64,000 nt of DNA, from the NCBI RefSeq assembly GCF_004053875.1, contig NZ_SBIP01000001.1, positions 868,001 through 932,000 of the forward strand, written 5' to 3'. This DNA comes from Neorhizobium lilium. Lineage in GTDB: Bacteria; Pseudomonadota; Alphaproteobacteria; Rhizobiales; Rhizobiaceae. This document shows, piece by piece, positions 8,401 through 16,344 of the stretch. Numbering within the stretch: the stretch's first letter is position 1; every line of letters begins with the position of its first letter. Position numbers and translations under genes: made by a program. The notes beneath the pieces were generated by a model. It was not told where the DNA came from. It saw only the letters and a list, made by a program, of their open reading frames with translations, and searched no databases.

Positions 8401-10536
8401 GCGCGCGGTGATATCCGAAGGCCGGAGATCGGCCGGCTGGACACGCTCCAGCGCCGCAACATTGCGCGCGAATGCGGGATCAAGGTCCGCGGCCGCGCGT
8501 GCGGTTACCAGCTTCGAACGGACAGCACCCGACAGATAGGCATCGGCCATCTGCCAGGAACCATCAGATGGTTCGCGGAAGATGGCATCCCCCAGCTCCT
8601 CGATCACACCTTCCACGTCGCGGTGCAGCAGCTCGGCGATATGATCGGGATCGACATGGCCACGTTCGTTCAGAACAACCGCGAGCGCATCTGATGCCGA
8701 GGTGATCATTGGCGTGGGCGGCGGCGCAATCACCCGCTCGGTAAAGATGGGACCAGGCTTGGCTGTATTCGTCTCCAGATCGTAGTCTTCGATCGAGGCG
8801 ACCAGCCAGCAATCGGGATCGTCGAGGAAAGGCGCGATATTCGGCCTGCGATGGACCTCCCTGACTTCACCGGTTTCCGGATCCTCCGATGTCGAGATGG
8901 AGGTAAAGTTGATCGGGCCGAATTCCCGTACGAAACTCGACCAGGCAATACGCAGCGAGACCTGCGCCTGGGTCCAGGGCTGATCGCGCTCTTGAAGTTT
9001 GAGAATGAGCCGGACCGCATCGCGGATCGTGATGAGCTTGCGGATGATCAGGGCGTGCTTGGCAAAGATGCCATCGGTGCTCCGGTCCTTGCGAACTTCG
9101 ACGGAAACGCTCGTGCCGTTGACCACCTGCATCAGGGCGGTGCCCTTGCCAATGAAATAGCTGCCCTCGCGCACCTTGGGATCATCAGGCCGCTCTGCCA
9201 TCGCATCCACCACTTCATCCTCAAGTTCGAAATCGATGGAGGCGACCTCGCCCTCGTAGATCCCGGTTGGAAGGCGGTCGATAGCTGCGTTCAGGCTCGT
9301 TTCGAGATCATCACCGATCGGGAGGCAGGTATAGGTCTCGCCGAAGGGTCCCGACGTGATCGCATGGCGGCCCAGCACCATGTGGGGGTGATCAACGAAC
9401 CACCTGTTGACGCGGACGCTATCGCCCTCGCCTGCCGCCTGGACATCTGCGAGATTGAGCCAGCTGGTGTCTCCAGCATGCTCGTCTGCCCGGCGCTTCC
9501 GGAAAAAGAGGATATCGACAACGACATCCGTGCCGGCATCGGCGCGAAAGCTGCCTTCGGGCAGACGGATCGCACCTATGAGATCGGCCATGCCGGCAAT
9601 GTGTTCACGGGCGCGGGCGTCAGCCTTGTCCATCGTGCCGGACGAGGTCACAAAGGCGGCAAGCCCGCCAGGCTTCAGCCGGTGGATGGACTTGGCGATG
9701 AAATAGTCATGCAGCCGTAAGCCGAGAGACCGGAAGGCCCGATCACTCTTTACCGTCCTGTCAGAAAACGGCGGGTTGCCGATCGCCAGATCGAAATGGT
9801 CGGGCAGGTCGGTGCGGATAAAATCGCCGCAGACGATTCTGGCCCGTGGCTGCAGCAGCCGAACGATACGGGCGGTGACGGGATCGAGCTCGACACCGGT
9901 GACGTGGCTCACCTTGGAAAGCGCATCCGGCATCAGCGCCGGAAACATACCCGTGCCGATGCCCGGCTCAAGGATCCGGCCACCCTTGAAGCCCATGCGG
10001 ATCAATCCTGCCCAGATAGCCCGAACGATAAACTCCGGCGTGAAGTGGGCATACTGGGTGCAGCGCGCCAGAGATGCGTAATCCCCTGCCGCAACGGCAC
10101 TTTCCAGATTGCCGCCGAGTTCTTCCCAACCTTTGCGAAAGGCATCTTCGCCCGGCCGCCGGAAGATGCCGTTGGCCAGATCCGAGGCGCCGAAGCCGGT
10201 GAACTTGATCAGCCTTGCCTGCTGGTCAGGTCGGGCCGGCACTCCGTGACGCTCGATCTCGTTGGCCAGCAGGATGGCGGCAATATTGTCTCGTGCCCTG
10301 TCGCGCCAGGACTTGGCAAGACCGCGAGAACCCTGCAGCCGGAAGTCGACATTCTTCCGTATCTGCGGTGAGGGCTTCCGTTCCTTGAGAATGGGAGCGT
10401 CTGGTGCCGGCATCGAAGTCCGCAGCTCGACATCGGTCCCGAAGTCTGCGGAGAAACTCCAGACACCGAGATCAAAGCCGCATGAGAGAGCTGTATTGCC
10501 GAACAGGTCGATGGTGAAAGGATCGTCATGCGCCAT
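5455..10536 (-). CDS. Giant DNA methylase / SNF2-type helicase, about 1,693 aa
   Basis: The N-terminal third is an N6-adenine methyltransferase: EPGIGTG (AdoMet loop) at residues 190-196 and NPPF at 254-257. A helicase core follows with a Walker A HAVGAGKT near residue 880, a Walker B DEAQEF near 1043 and motif VI QREGRIIRQG near 1393. A coiled, charged C-terminus ends the protein. Such proteins are common on rhizobial plasmids and are related to phage DarB-like methylase-helicases, so DNA protection or anti-restriction during transfer is plausible. The start at 10536 (MAHDDPF) is preferred over 10572 because AGGAG lies seven bases before it. Confidence 0.9.
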   Translation of the reverse strand: MAHDDPFTIDLFGNTALSCGFDLGVWSFSADFGTDVELRTSMPAPDAPILKERKPSPQIRKNVDFRLQGSRGLAKSWRDRARDNIAAILLANEIERHGVPARPDQQARLIKFTGFGASDLANGIFRRPGEDAFRKGWEELGGNLESAVAAGDYASLARCTQYAHFTPEFIVRAIWAGLIRMGFKGGRILEPGIGTGMFPALMPDALSKVSHVTGVELDPVTARIVRLLQPRARIVCGDFIRTDLPDHFDLAIGNPPFSDRTVKSDRAFRSLGLRLHDYFIAKSIHRLKPGGLAAFVTSSGTMDKADARAREHIAGMADLIGAIRLPEGSFRADAGTDVVVDILFFRKRRADEHAGDTSWLNLADVQAAGEGDSVRVNRWFVDHPHMVLGRHAITSGPFGETYTCLPIGDDLETSLNAAIDRLPTGIYEGEVASIDFELEDEVVDAMAERPDDPKVREGSYFIGKGTALMQVVNGTSVSVEVRKDRSTDGIFAKHALIIRKLITIRDAVRLILKLQERDQPWTQAQVSLRIAWSSFVREFGPINFTSISTSEDPETGEVREVHRRPNIAPFLDDPDCWLVASIEDYDLETNTAKPGPIFTERVIAPPPTPMITSASDALAVVLNERGHVDPDHIAELLHRDVEGVIEELGDAIFREPSDGSWQMADAYLSGAVRSKLVTARAAADLDPAFARNVAALERVQPADLRPSDITARLGAPWIPADDVVAFVKQTMDAEISIHHLPELATWTVNARQLEWSASGTTEWGTHRRHAGQLLSDALNSSVPQIFDTVRDGETERRVLNTVETEAAKEKLAKIKSAFQSWIWSDPDRTDRLARVYNDTFNNIAPRSFNGDHLQLPGASGAFSLYGHQKRGIWRIISAGTTYLAHAVGAGKTLTMAAAIMEQRRLGLINKAMLVVPGHCLAQAAREFLALYPSSRILVADETNFVREKRHRFLSRAATANWDAIIITHSAFRFISVPSSFEAQMIQDELELYEELLVKVDSQDRLSRKRIERMKEGHKERLEALATRKDDLLTISELGIDQIIVDEAQEFRKLSFATNMSTLRGVDPNGSQRAWDLFVKSRFIETKNPGRALVLASGTPITNTLGEMFSVQRMMGPTALSERGLHEFDAWASTFGDTSTELELQPSGKYKPVTRFSQFVNVPELIAMFRSFADVVLPADLRTYVKVPDVSGGKRQIVTAEPTVAFKTYQKQLDARIKAIEMRDGPAKPGDDILLSVITDGRHAAIDLRLVDQAMGNEEANKLNALVTNTHRIWQETGASEYRRKDGKPFDRPGAGQLIFSDLGTINVEASRGFSAYRWIRDELVRLGVPASEIAFMQDYKKSDAKQRLFNDFNAGKVRVLIGSSETMGTGVNVQARLKALHHLDVPWLPSQIEQREGRIIRQGNQHDEVDVFAYATLGSLDATMWQNNERKARFIAAALSGDTSVRRLEDMGEGQANQFAMAKAIASGDERLMQKAGLEAEIARLDRLRAAHIDDQHAIRRQIRDAERDIEFSSRRIEDVGKDIERLAPTAGDAFTMQIGNAEFDERKLAGRALMKEILTLVQLQKEKEVIIATIGGFDLAYQGERFGKDGYRYDTVLQRTGGGYEVDLAVTTTPIGAISRLEHALGRFEQERENHRIRLVDAKRRLISYTPRLGESFSFEAELELKLSQLDDIERDLAATADEPEEDRQEAA

Positions 10537-10635
10537 TGGAAAACTCCTGTGAGTGGGCGCGCCGAGGCACACTCACCGTCAGGTGCGAGTGTTGCCAGGA
10601 TGCGGATGGTGGAGGTTTGGACGTGAAGACTGCCG

Positions 10636-11241
10636 TCAGGCAGCGATAGTTTCGGCTAAGAGGCGGAACTGCACCGGCAGTTTCGCGGCGATCTCCTCGT
10701 CGGTCAGATCATCAAGCAGCTTCCAGATTTTGCCTTGTGCTGAGGGATAGACGAGCACGATCTGGCGATTGCGCAGGTCAGCCGGAAAGCGTTCGTCGGC
10801 ATAGCCGCGGAAATCCGGACCGGTCGCGCTCCAGATGTGATCGCGCTTTTCTTGGTCGTTCATCGCGCGCACGGGGCGGGATTCGCGGGTGATGATTTCG
10901 GCACGCATCCGGTCAGGTGACTGACGATCGCCCAGGTCGCAATATCCGTGAAACCAGCGGGACCGATCATCGATCGGCAGGGCGAAGAATACGCTGGTGA
11001 CGCTGGCGGCCAGAAACTCGCGCATGGCGAACATGTCGCCACGGTAAAACAGCGGAGGGAGGATCTCGAACATGCGGTCGTGATCTGCTTCGGATATCTC
11101 AAACCATTCGCCGACGTAGCGGGTACCATTTATCCTGTTATCGTCGAACGGCGACTGGCTATGGCGATTGAACAGGGCGTACATTTCGTGGCGGCTGGCC
11201 ACACCTTCGAACACTTTACGGATGGTAGGAGGATTGAACAT
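10636..11241 (-). CDS. DUF1419 domain protein, 201 aa
   Basis: It begins MFNPPTIRKVFEGVASRHEM, typical of DUF1419 proteins that occur almost only on rhizobial and related plasmids. A central segment FYRGDMFAMREFLA and an acidic C-terminal helix (LLDDLTDEEIAAKL) are visible. There is no signal peptide or membrane segment, so it is probably cytoplasmic. It lies 99 bases upstream of the giant helicase gene on the same strand and may share its transcript. The biochemical function is unknown. Confidence 0.85.
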   Translation of the reverse strand: MFNPPTIRKVFEGVASRHEMYALFNRHSQSPFDDNRINGTRYVGEWFEISEADHDRMFEILPPLFYRGDMFAMREFLAASVTSVFFALPIDDRSRWFHGYCDLGDRQSPDRMRAEIITRESRPVRAMNDQEKRDHIWSATGPDFRGYADERFPADLRNRQIVLVYPSAQGKIWKLLDDLTDEEIAAKLPVQFRLLAETIAA

Positions 11242-11370
11242 CGGCTGCTCCTTTGGGGTTGGGACTGAGGCGAAGCCTGATCGACCTCCTTATTCAGTCC
11301 TTTGATTACCCCTCCTGGCCGGCGCTTCGCGGGCAGCGGGTCAAGGGCCGCCGTCAGGCGGGCGGCAGCT

Positions 11371-12305
11371 TCACCCTTGATGCGCTGTCCGCGTATACGG
11401 CAGCTCTCCTTTCTCCCTCCTACCCTTCAATTCGTCATTCCAATCCTCAGCTTCCGGCCTCAGCCGCGAGAAATCGCAACCGGCGAGATCTGCCATCTGG
11501 CGCAGACGATCGGCAAAGACCTCACCCTGAACATTGTTGTCTGTCGCGGCCACCAGCCATGCGCCTTCTCCGGAAGCCAGGGTCTCCAACGCCTGAGCGG
11601 TCAACGGCGACCAGCCGCCACCTGTGCTGACATAAAGCGTGTCGGGTCTTGTTTGCTCAATCGCCGCCAGGCTGAGCGCGTCGATTGCCGCCTCCGTGAC
11701 ACAGATCCGACGAGCGTCATTCATTCCAAACCGGAAAAGCGCCTTGGCCCCGCCGGTGGAAAACCCGCGCCAGTCCGGACCGCGCTCCTCCCAGCCGATG
11801 ACGGCGCCAGCCTCATCGACATGTTTTGCCCACATCGAGCCATATGGTCCTTCGCGCAGAACGTCTGCCTCGATCGCTGCCGAGATGACTTGCCATGGCA
11901 GGGCGCGGCATTGATGCAGATACCTCCAGGTCGCCGAAGCGCGCCATGGCCGTTTTCTGTGGCGCCAGCGGTCAGCGATCGAAGCCCATGTTTGCGTTTG
12001 ATGAAGAGGCTTCTCCCAGGTCGCTGCGGTGGGCTGGAATGCGACCAGCTCCCCAATAGCCGCCAGGGCCTCGGCAAAGCCGATCCCATGGAGATAGCTT
12101 GCGAGCGCGAAAACGTCGCCCTTGGCGTCGGAGCGGGCGTCAAACCAGCCCCTATCGTCGTGTATTACGATGATGATGTCGTCGTCGCGGCGGAATTTGA
12201 CTGCCCGGCGCGTGCTCTCTTTCCTGTCTATCCCGAAGCCCTCATGCTCAAGCACGGCTGCGCAGCCACCCGGGTACGCAGCTCTTCGATGTCATTCTTA
12301 TCCAT
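11371..12305 (-). pseudogene. DUF3991/toprim domain protein, frameshifted near its N-terminus
   Basis: The true start is probably at 12305, where AGGAGG precedes an ATG reading MDKNDIEELRTRV. That frame stops after 25 codons. The family continues as CAAVLEHEGFGIDRK, which is found in the neighbouring frame running to 11371. One missing base at about 12265-12267 (GTGGCTGC instead of GTGGGCTGC on the coding strand) explains the break. The downstream frame has the DUF3991 region and a toprim fold with ICVTEAAIDALSLAA and WLVAATDNN, as in plasmid primase-like proteins. If the base is truly missing, only a truncated product from an internal start is possible. Confidence 0.8.
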
Positions 12306-12480
12306 ATTGCCTCCTTTAGTTTCCATGACCTTTCGGACTGGCCGCGCCCAGGCCGCGAAGATGGAAGCGCGCAAGGGCGCGGTTCGCAATGTGCAGATCT
12401 GCGGGACAAGCTCGCGGCGAAGCCTCCCTTGCGCGCGCATCAGCGCAAGCGGCACGCGCTCCCCGGAAGGGGTGATCGGC

Positions 12481-12660
12481 TCAATGAGCCGATCCATAGG
12501 CAAAGGGATCGTATTCGTTGATGATGGCGTCCTCATCGCCGTCATACTCGGCGGAAGGCATGACGCCGATCTCTCCATCCACCTCGAAGAGGGTGACCGG
12601 GACCATCAGGGTCCGGGCAAGATCGAGTGCGTGGTTTTGTGCGAGGCTGAGATCCGACAT
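12481..12660 (-). CDS. Small acidic conserved protein, 59 aa
   Basis: The frame starting MSDLSLAQNHALDLAR, with TGGAG upstream, reads through VPVTLFEVDGEIGVMPSAEY and ends with an acidic, aromatic tail (EYDPFAYGSAH). I recall similar short proteins of unknown function on rhizobial plasmids. It lies upstream of the toprim gene on the same strand and is likely part of that backbone operon. The longer frame upstream of this start is rich in Arg and Pro and is not taken as coding. Confidence 0.6.
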   Translation of the reverse strand: MSDLSLAQNHALDLARTLMVPVTLFEVDGEIGVMPSAEYDGDEDAIINEYDPFAYGSAH

Positions 12661-12808
12661 GTGATGCTCCATCCAGTGGCGGGGCCGATCCCCGCTCGAT
12701 GGCGCCCGTTCGATCCGGGCCTGACCGCGGTCACCTCGGCGGCGCAGCCAGAGAGGTCGCAGTAGCTGCGAACCCCCTGCGGGTTGACCGTCCAAGGACG
12801 GGACTGGA

Positions 12809-13018
12809 TTAGGGATGCCAGACAAGAGAGCTGGGTTTGGCAACGCCAATGGTTGGAGTAGATTGGTATTCGATCTCGCCGCACTGACCTTCGTCCAGAT
12901 CATCCGGACTGCCATCAACCGGAATGACGTGAAGATAAGGAACGGCTTTGTCTTCCAATGGGAGACTTCGGCACAGGAACAGCGTTCGCTTTGTCGGCCA
13001 GGTGATCATCGATCGCAT
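12809..13018 (-). CDS. Doubtful small protein, about 69 aa
   Basis: A minus-strand frame from 13018 reads RTLFLCRSLPLEDKAVPYLHV and then an acidic segment (DGSPDDLDEGQCGEIEY). The composition is plausible for a protein, but no ribosome site and no family are visible. It may be a small backbone gene or a chance frame. Confidence 0.25.
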   Translation of the reverse strand: MRSMITWPTKRTLFLCRSLPLEDKAVPYLHVIPVDGSPDDLDEGQCGEIEYQSTPTIGVAKPSSLVWHP

Positions 13019-13110
13019 CAGTGCGACGGCGCGCAGGTTGAACCCTTGGCGTGGAGGGTTAAAACCCGACGAACAGGGCGCTGTCGTATTGACCGACACG
13101 GGACTTTGAC

Positions 13111-13152
13111 ACTATCGATTTTTGTCAATCCAAGGTTGACAAATTCAATAGT
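13111..13152. promoter_or_regulatory. Extended inverted repeat upstream of abiEi, probable autoregulatory operator
   Basis: The left arm (13111-13128) and right arm (13136-13152) pair over about 17 bases. The core TTTGTCAA / TTGACAAA is perfect across a seven-base spacer, and ACTAT / ATAGT forms the outer ends. AbiEi antitoxins are known to repress their own promoter by binding inverted repeats. The right arm also contains TTGACA, a good -35 candidate, so binding here would block transcription. Confidence 0.65.
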
Positions 13153-13193
13153 TTTTAAAGTCACCTTGATATTCACTTTGAACTCTGGCCATA

Positions 13194-14048
13194 ATGTCTA
13201 TTATGAATGAACAGCCAACGCCGAAGCTAAAGTACCTGATCCAATCAGTCCCACCGGGCTTCCTTGTCGATGCGGCCTGGACGGCACGTCATGCGATCTC
13301 ACGGCAATCCGTATCGGCGTATATCAAACAGGGTTGGCTCGAGCGGGTCGCGACAGGCGTCTACCGACGCCCATTTTCGGCAAGAGAAACGTCGGAAGCC
13401 GTCACGGGCTGGAAAATTCCCTTGTTATCCGCGCAATGGATCATGGGACATGCATTTCATGTTGGAGGTCTGACCGCGCTTGGATTGCGCGGCCATTCCC
13501 ACTACCTGCAGTTGGGCGGCAATACGCGCGTCTACCTCTATGGCTCCGATATACCTGACTGGCTTATGACATTGACAACCGAAGCCAGGTTCGTCCGACG
13601 AGGTCATGGACTGTTCTCCGACGAGAACAACGGCGTGGAGAACAGCGAATTCAGCCTCTCCGATAATCCAGATGAGGAACTGGCCATGAGCCCGTGGCGC
13701 TGGCCTATCAAAATGTCGTCTGCAGAGCGGGCGATACTGGAGATTCTCGATGAACTTCCGAAGAACGAGAGCTTTCACAACATCGACATGGTGTTTGAGG
13801 GAATGGTCAATCTGCGCCCGAAAATGTTGACGACGCTGTTGGCCCAGTGTCGCAGCGTGAAGGTGAAACGCCTTTTCTTCGTCTATGCCGACAAGCACGC
13901 GCATGCTTGGCTCAAGCATATCGACAGATCGCAGATCGATATGGGACGGGGCGATCGAGCACTCGTTCCAGGCGGGAGGCTCCACCCGATTTATCGCGCA
14001 ACGGTCCCTGCCGACCTGCTGCCAAAGGAGAATGTCGATGGCGCGTGA
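13194..14048 (+). CDS. abiEi: AbiEi-type antitoxin / transcriptional repressor, 284 aa
   Basis: This is the antitoxin of a type IV toxin-antitoxin pair. The N-terminal part is a winged helix (ISRQSVSAYIKQGWLERVATGVYRR shortened to its core QSVSAYIKQGW), followed by the conserved YRRPF turn and the AbiEi C-terminal domain with MSSAERAILEILDEL. It overlaps the toxin gene by 11 bases, which is typical of the pair. The start could be 13194 or the ATG at 13203; neither has a strong ribosome site. The large inverted repeat upstream suggests autorepression. The pair probably stabilises the plasmid or acts in abortive infection. Confidence 0.85.
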   Translation: MSIMNEQPTPKLKYLIQSVPPGFLVDAAWTARHAISRQSVSAYIKQGWLERVATGVYRRPFSARETSEAVTGWKIPLLSAQWIMGHAFHVGGLTALGLRGHSHYLQLGGNTRVYLYGSDIPDWLMTLTTEARFVRRGHGLFSDENNGVENSEFSLSDNPDEELAMSPWRWPIKMSSAERAILEILDELPKNESFHNIDMVFEGMVNLRPKMLTTLLAQCRSVKVKRLFFVYADKHAHAWLKHIDRSQIDMGRGDRALVPGGRLHPIYRATVPADLLPKENVDGA

Positions 14049-14955
14049 TCGCTATATGCGGCAGGTCGAACTGCTAGTCCGGACGTTGCCCTATATCGCG
14101 CGGCAGGATGTCTTCGCTCTCAAGGGGAGAACGGCCATCAACCTATTCTACAGGGATATGCCTCGCTTGTCGGTCGATATCGACCTCACCTACCTTCCCA
14201 TCGAGGATCGGGAAACGACGCTCAGCGGTATCGACGCCGCGCTCGACCGCATTCGCGACGGCCTGCTGAAAAACCTGCGGAGCGTAGATGTCCAGCGTAT
14301 CGCCGGCGGCGGTAACAATGACACGCGGGTGCTCGTCCGGCAGGGTACGACCGAAATCAAGATCGAGACCTCGCCGGTCGCGCGTGGAACGGTGCATCCT
14401 GCGAAGCTGCGGGCCGTCACGGATGGCGTGGCCGAGGCGTTCGGCTTTGCCGAAATGCAGGTCGTGTCATTCGAGGATCTTTTTGGTGGCAAGCTTCATG
14501 CCGCCGTGGACCGTCAGCATCCGCGCGATCTCTTCGACGTGAAGCTGCTCTACCATAATGAAGGGCTCACCGATGCGTTGTTTCGGACCTTCCTCATCTA
14601 CGTCGCAAGCTCCGGCCGCCCCCCGCATGAGCTCATCAGGCCGTCATTGTCCGAACTCGAAGAAGCCTTCGTGAAAGAATTCGAAGGGATGACCATCGAA
14701 CCTGTCAGCCTGATCGAACTGAAAAACGCACGGGCCCGGCTCACAGATGACCTTCGAGCCCGGCTCGATGAGAAAGCGATGCGGTTCTTGCTTACTCTCC
14801 ACGATACGGAGCCGGATTTCGATGCCATCGGGCTGCCGCAGGCGGCGGCACTGCCGGCAGTCCGGTGGAAGTTGCTCAATCTTGCAAAGCTAAAGCAGCA
14901 GAACCCTGACAAGCACGCCATGCAGCGTCGGGAAATCGAGAACATACTTGCTTAA
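14038..14955 (+). CDS. abiEii: AbiEii-type nucleotidyltransferase toxin, 305 aa
   Basis: The start at 14038 (MARDRYMRQVELL) is chosen because AAGGAG lies seven bases upstream; the ATG at 14032 is too close to it. The nucleotidyltransferase signature is GRTAINLFYRDMPRL followed by SVDIDLTYL at residues 31-53, and LFGGKLHAAVDRQHPRDLFD is the family C-terminal motif. AbiEii enzymes transfer nucleotides to RNA targets and arrest growth when unopposed by AbiEi. The length is normal and all key motifs are present, so it is probably functional. A strong hairpin follows the stop. Confidence 0.9.
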   Translation: MARDRYMRQVELLVRTLPYIARQDVFALKGRTAINLFYRDMPRLSVDIDLTYLPIEDRETTLSGIDAALDRIRDGLLKNLRSVDVQRIAGGGNNDTRVLVRQGTTEIKIETSPVARGTVHPAKLRAVTDGVAEAFGFAEMQVVSFEDLFGGKLHAAVDRQHPRDLFDVKLLYHNEGLTDALFRTFLIYVASSGRPPHELIRPSLSELEEAFVKEFEGMTIEPVSLIELKNARARLTDDLRARLDEKAMRFLLTLHDTEPDFDAIGLPQAAALPAVRWKLLNLAKLKQQNPDKHAMQRREIENILA

Positions 14956-14959
14956 GCCG

Positions 14960-14981
14960 CCCGATAGGGATGCCTGTCGGG
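14960..14981 (+). terminator. Hairpin terminator after abiEii
   Basis: CCCGATAGG (14960-14968) and CCTGTCGGG (14973-14981) form a nine-base stem with one G-T pair and a GATG tetraloop, five bases after the stop. The following sequence is GAAAAGTT and not a T-run, so termination may be weak or assisted. Confidence 0.6.
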
Positions 14982-15207
14982 GAAAAGTTACGGCTTTTCA
15001 CCTTCAATGTGTCGTTGTGCAGATCATGCATTTATCTAAGCCGGCTATTCAGTAAACCCTTCCAGCTAAACGTATGCCACCCGCTGACGGCTCTTCTCCG
15101 ATAGAGCCTAAGGCCGTTCGTGTCCCGCCCGGCGTTGCATCATCGTAAGATTTGAGTCAAAAACGTCCGCGACCGAACCACGTCTACCGGATGAACCTAA
15201 GCCACAA

Positions 15208-15822
15208 ATGATCGTCGTTGTTGAAGGCATCAGTGCCGCAGGCAAAACAACCTGGTGTCACCAGAACGCTGCGCAGTTTCTGATCAAGGAAAGCTACCCC
15301 GAGAAGCGGCCCGACCGACAAGCAGGCCCGGGGGAAGCTGCAAGGATATGGACGGACTGGAATGCCAAGCGGTGGTCTGACGCCGTCGCGATGGAGCGGG
15401 CGCAAGGCGTTGCCGTTTGCGACACAGATCCGCTGAAACTTCATTTTATCTGGGCAATGTGGCAGATCGGGGAGGTTGCTGAGTCCCATTGGACCGCGCA
15501 GCTGAAGTTCACCCGGCAAGCGCTCCAGGATCAGCGTCTGGGCTTTGCCGATCACTATCTCTTCAAGAAAATTGACCCCGACGTCGCTCAGGCACAAAAA
15601 GATCATGACGCCGCCAGATCTCGACCAAATTTCGACCTGCATCTCAGGCTCCACGCCTCGCTCGTCGTCTGGTACGAAACCATTGAAAAAGTTCTGTCTG
15701 GAAGATTGAACTGGGAATTATCGGAGACTCTTCCTGCGGCAGAGCATACTCCAAATCCTTACCGTTACGACGTTTCGGTGTTTGACAGGTTCATCCAGAT
15801 GCTCCCTCGCCCCAGACGATAA
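15208..15822 (+). CDS. P-loop nucleotide kinase-like protein, 204 aa
   Basis: A Walker A motif, GISAAGKTT, sits at residues 7-15, directly after a hydrophobic strand, as in small nucleoside or nucleotide kinases and in AAA_18-type ATPases. Later parts include VAVCDTDPLKLHFIWA, which fits a substrate-binding DxD region, and a C-terminal aromatic stretch. There is no membrane segment. No exact family is recognised, and the substrate cannot be inferred. The ribosome site is poor. It stands alone between the abiE pair and the cold-shock module. Confidence 0.6.
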   Translation: MIVVVEGISAAGKTTWCHQNAAQFLIKESYPEKRPDRQAGPGEAARIWTDWNAKRWSDAVAMERAQGVAVCDTDPLKLHFIWAMWQIGEVAESHWTAQLKFTRQALQDQRLGFADHYLFKKIDPDVAQAQKDHDAARSRPNFDLHLRLHASLVVWYETIEKVLSGRLNWELSETLPAAEHTPNPYRYDVSVFDRFIQMLPRPRR

Positions 15823-16008
15823 AATCACCGCAACGCTTCTCCTGCGGCGGCCCCAATAGGCTAGGCGGCTGCGTATACCCAGATCTTCTCCACAGCGAAC
15901 AATGGATCAATGGAAAAATCGCTGAGGATGAGACCGTGGTTGCGGCGCACCTGATGGGTCAATGTTATTCCCTCAAGTGCACAAACCGGAATAATTTGCG
16001 CGATGGCG

Positions 16009-16054
16009 TTATCGCGCCGTCGGCGGTTGATAGACAATCACTGCCGCTGTAAAA
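16009..16054 (+). promoter_or_regulatory. Conserved leader element of the first csp gene
   Basis: This 46-base element starts TTATCG and ends CGCTGTAAAA, 47 bases before the first cold-shock start. It recurs with the same length before the second cold-shock gene (21145-21190). A small hairpin in it, GGTTG / CAATC with loop ATAGA (16025-16039), is kept in the other copy with a compensating base. It is probably a promoter or 5' leader control element. Confidence 0.5.
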
Positions 16055-16101
16055 CCCACTCACGGAGTCGAAAAGACTTCGGGAATTCACGAGGAACTGT
16101 C

Positions 16102-16305
16102 ATGGCTACCGGTACCGTTAAATTTTTCAACGACGACAAAGGCTTTGGTTTCATCACGCCCGAAAACGGAGGACAGGATGTCTTCGTTCACGTGTCATCG
16201 TTGCAGCGCGGCAGCTCGCTTAGAGAAGGCGACAAGGTGAGCTTCGAACTTGGTCAGGATCGCAAAACGGGGAAATCGAAGGCTGAGAACGTCAGCGTAC
16301 TTTAA
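16102..16305 (+). CDS. Cold-shock protein, CspA family, 67 aa (copy 1)
   Basis: The complete single cold-shock domain carries RNP1 (KGFGFITP) and RNP2 (VFVHVSSL) and binds single-stranded RNA or DNA as a chaperone. The start at 16102 has GAGGA upstream; longer frames begin in the leader and are rejected. The length is normal. It differs from the copy at 21235 at only a few residues (SS/GG, SFEL/TFEV), so the two arose by a recent duplication together with the TPR gene that follows each of them. The conserved leader suggests post-transcriptional or growth-phase control. Confidence 0.95.
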   Translation: MATGTVKFFNDDKGFGFITPENGGQDVFVHVSSLQRGSSLREGDKVSFELGQDRKTGKSKAENVSVL

Positions 16306-16344
16306 ATTCAGGAGGCTCGTTCCGGACCGGGTGGAGGTTGCATC

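Noticed and set aside
11302-12765. 487-codon plus-strand frame opposite the toprim gene
   Set aside because: It spans two minus-strand genes, is Arg/Pro/Ser rich and matches no family.
13885-14955. Longer start for AbiEii, 51 codons upstream
   Set aside because: The upstream part lies inside abiEi in another frame; AAGGAG supports the start at 14038.
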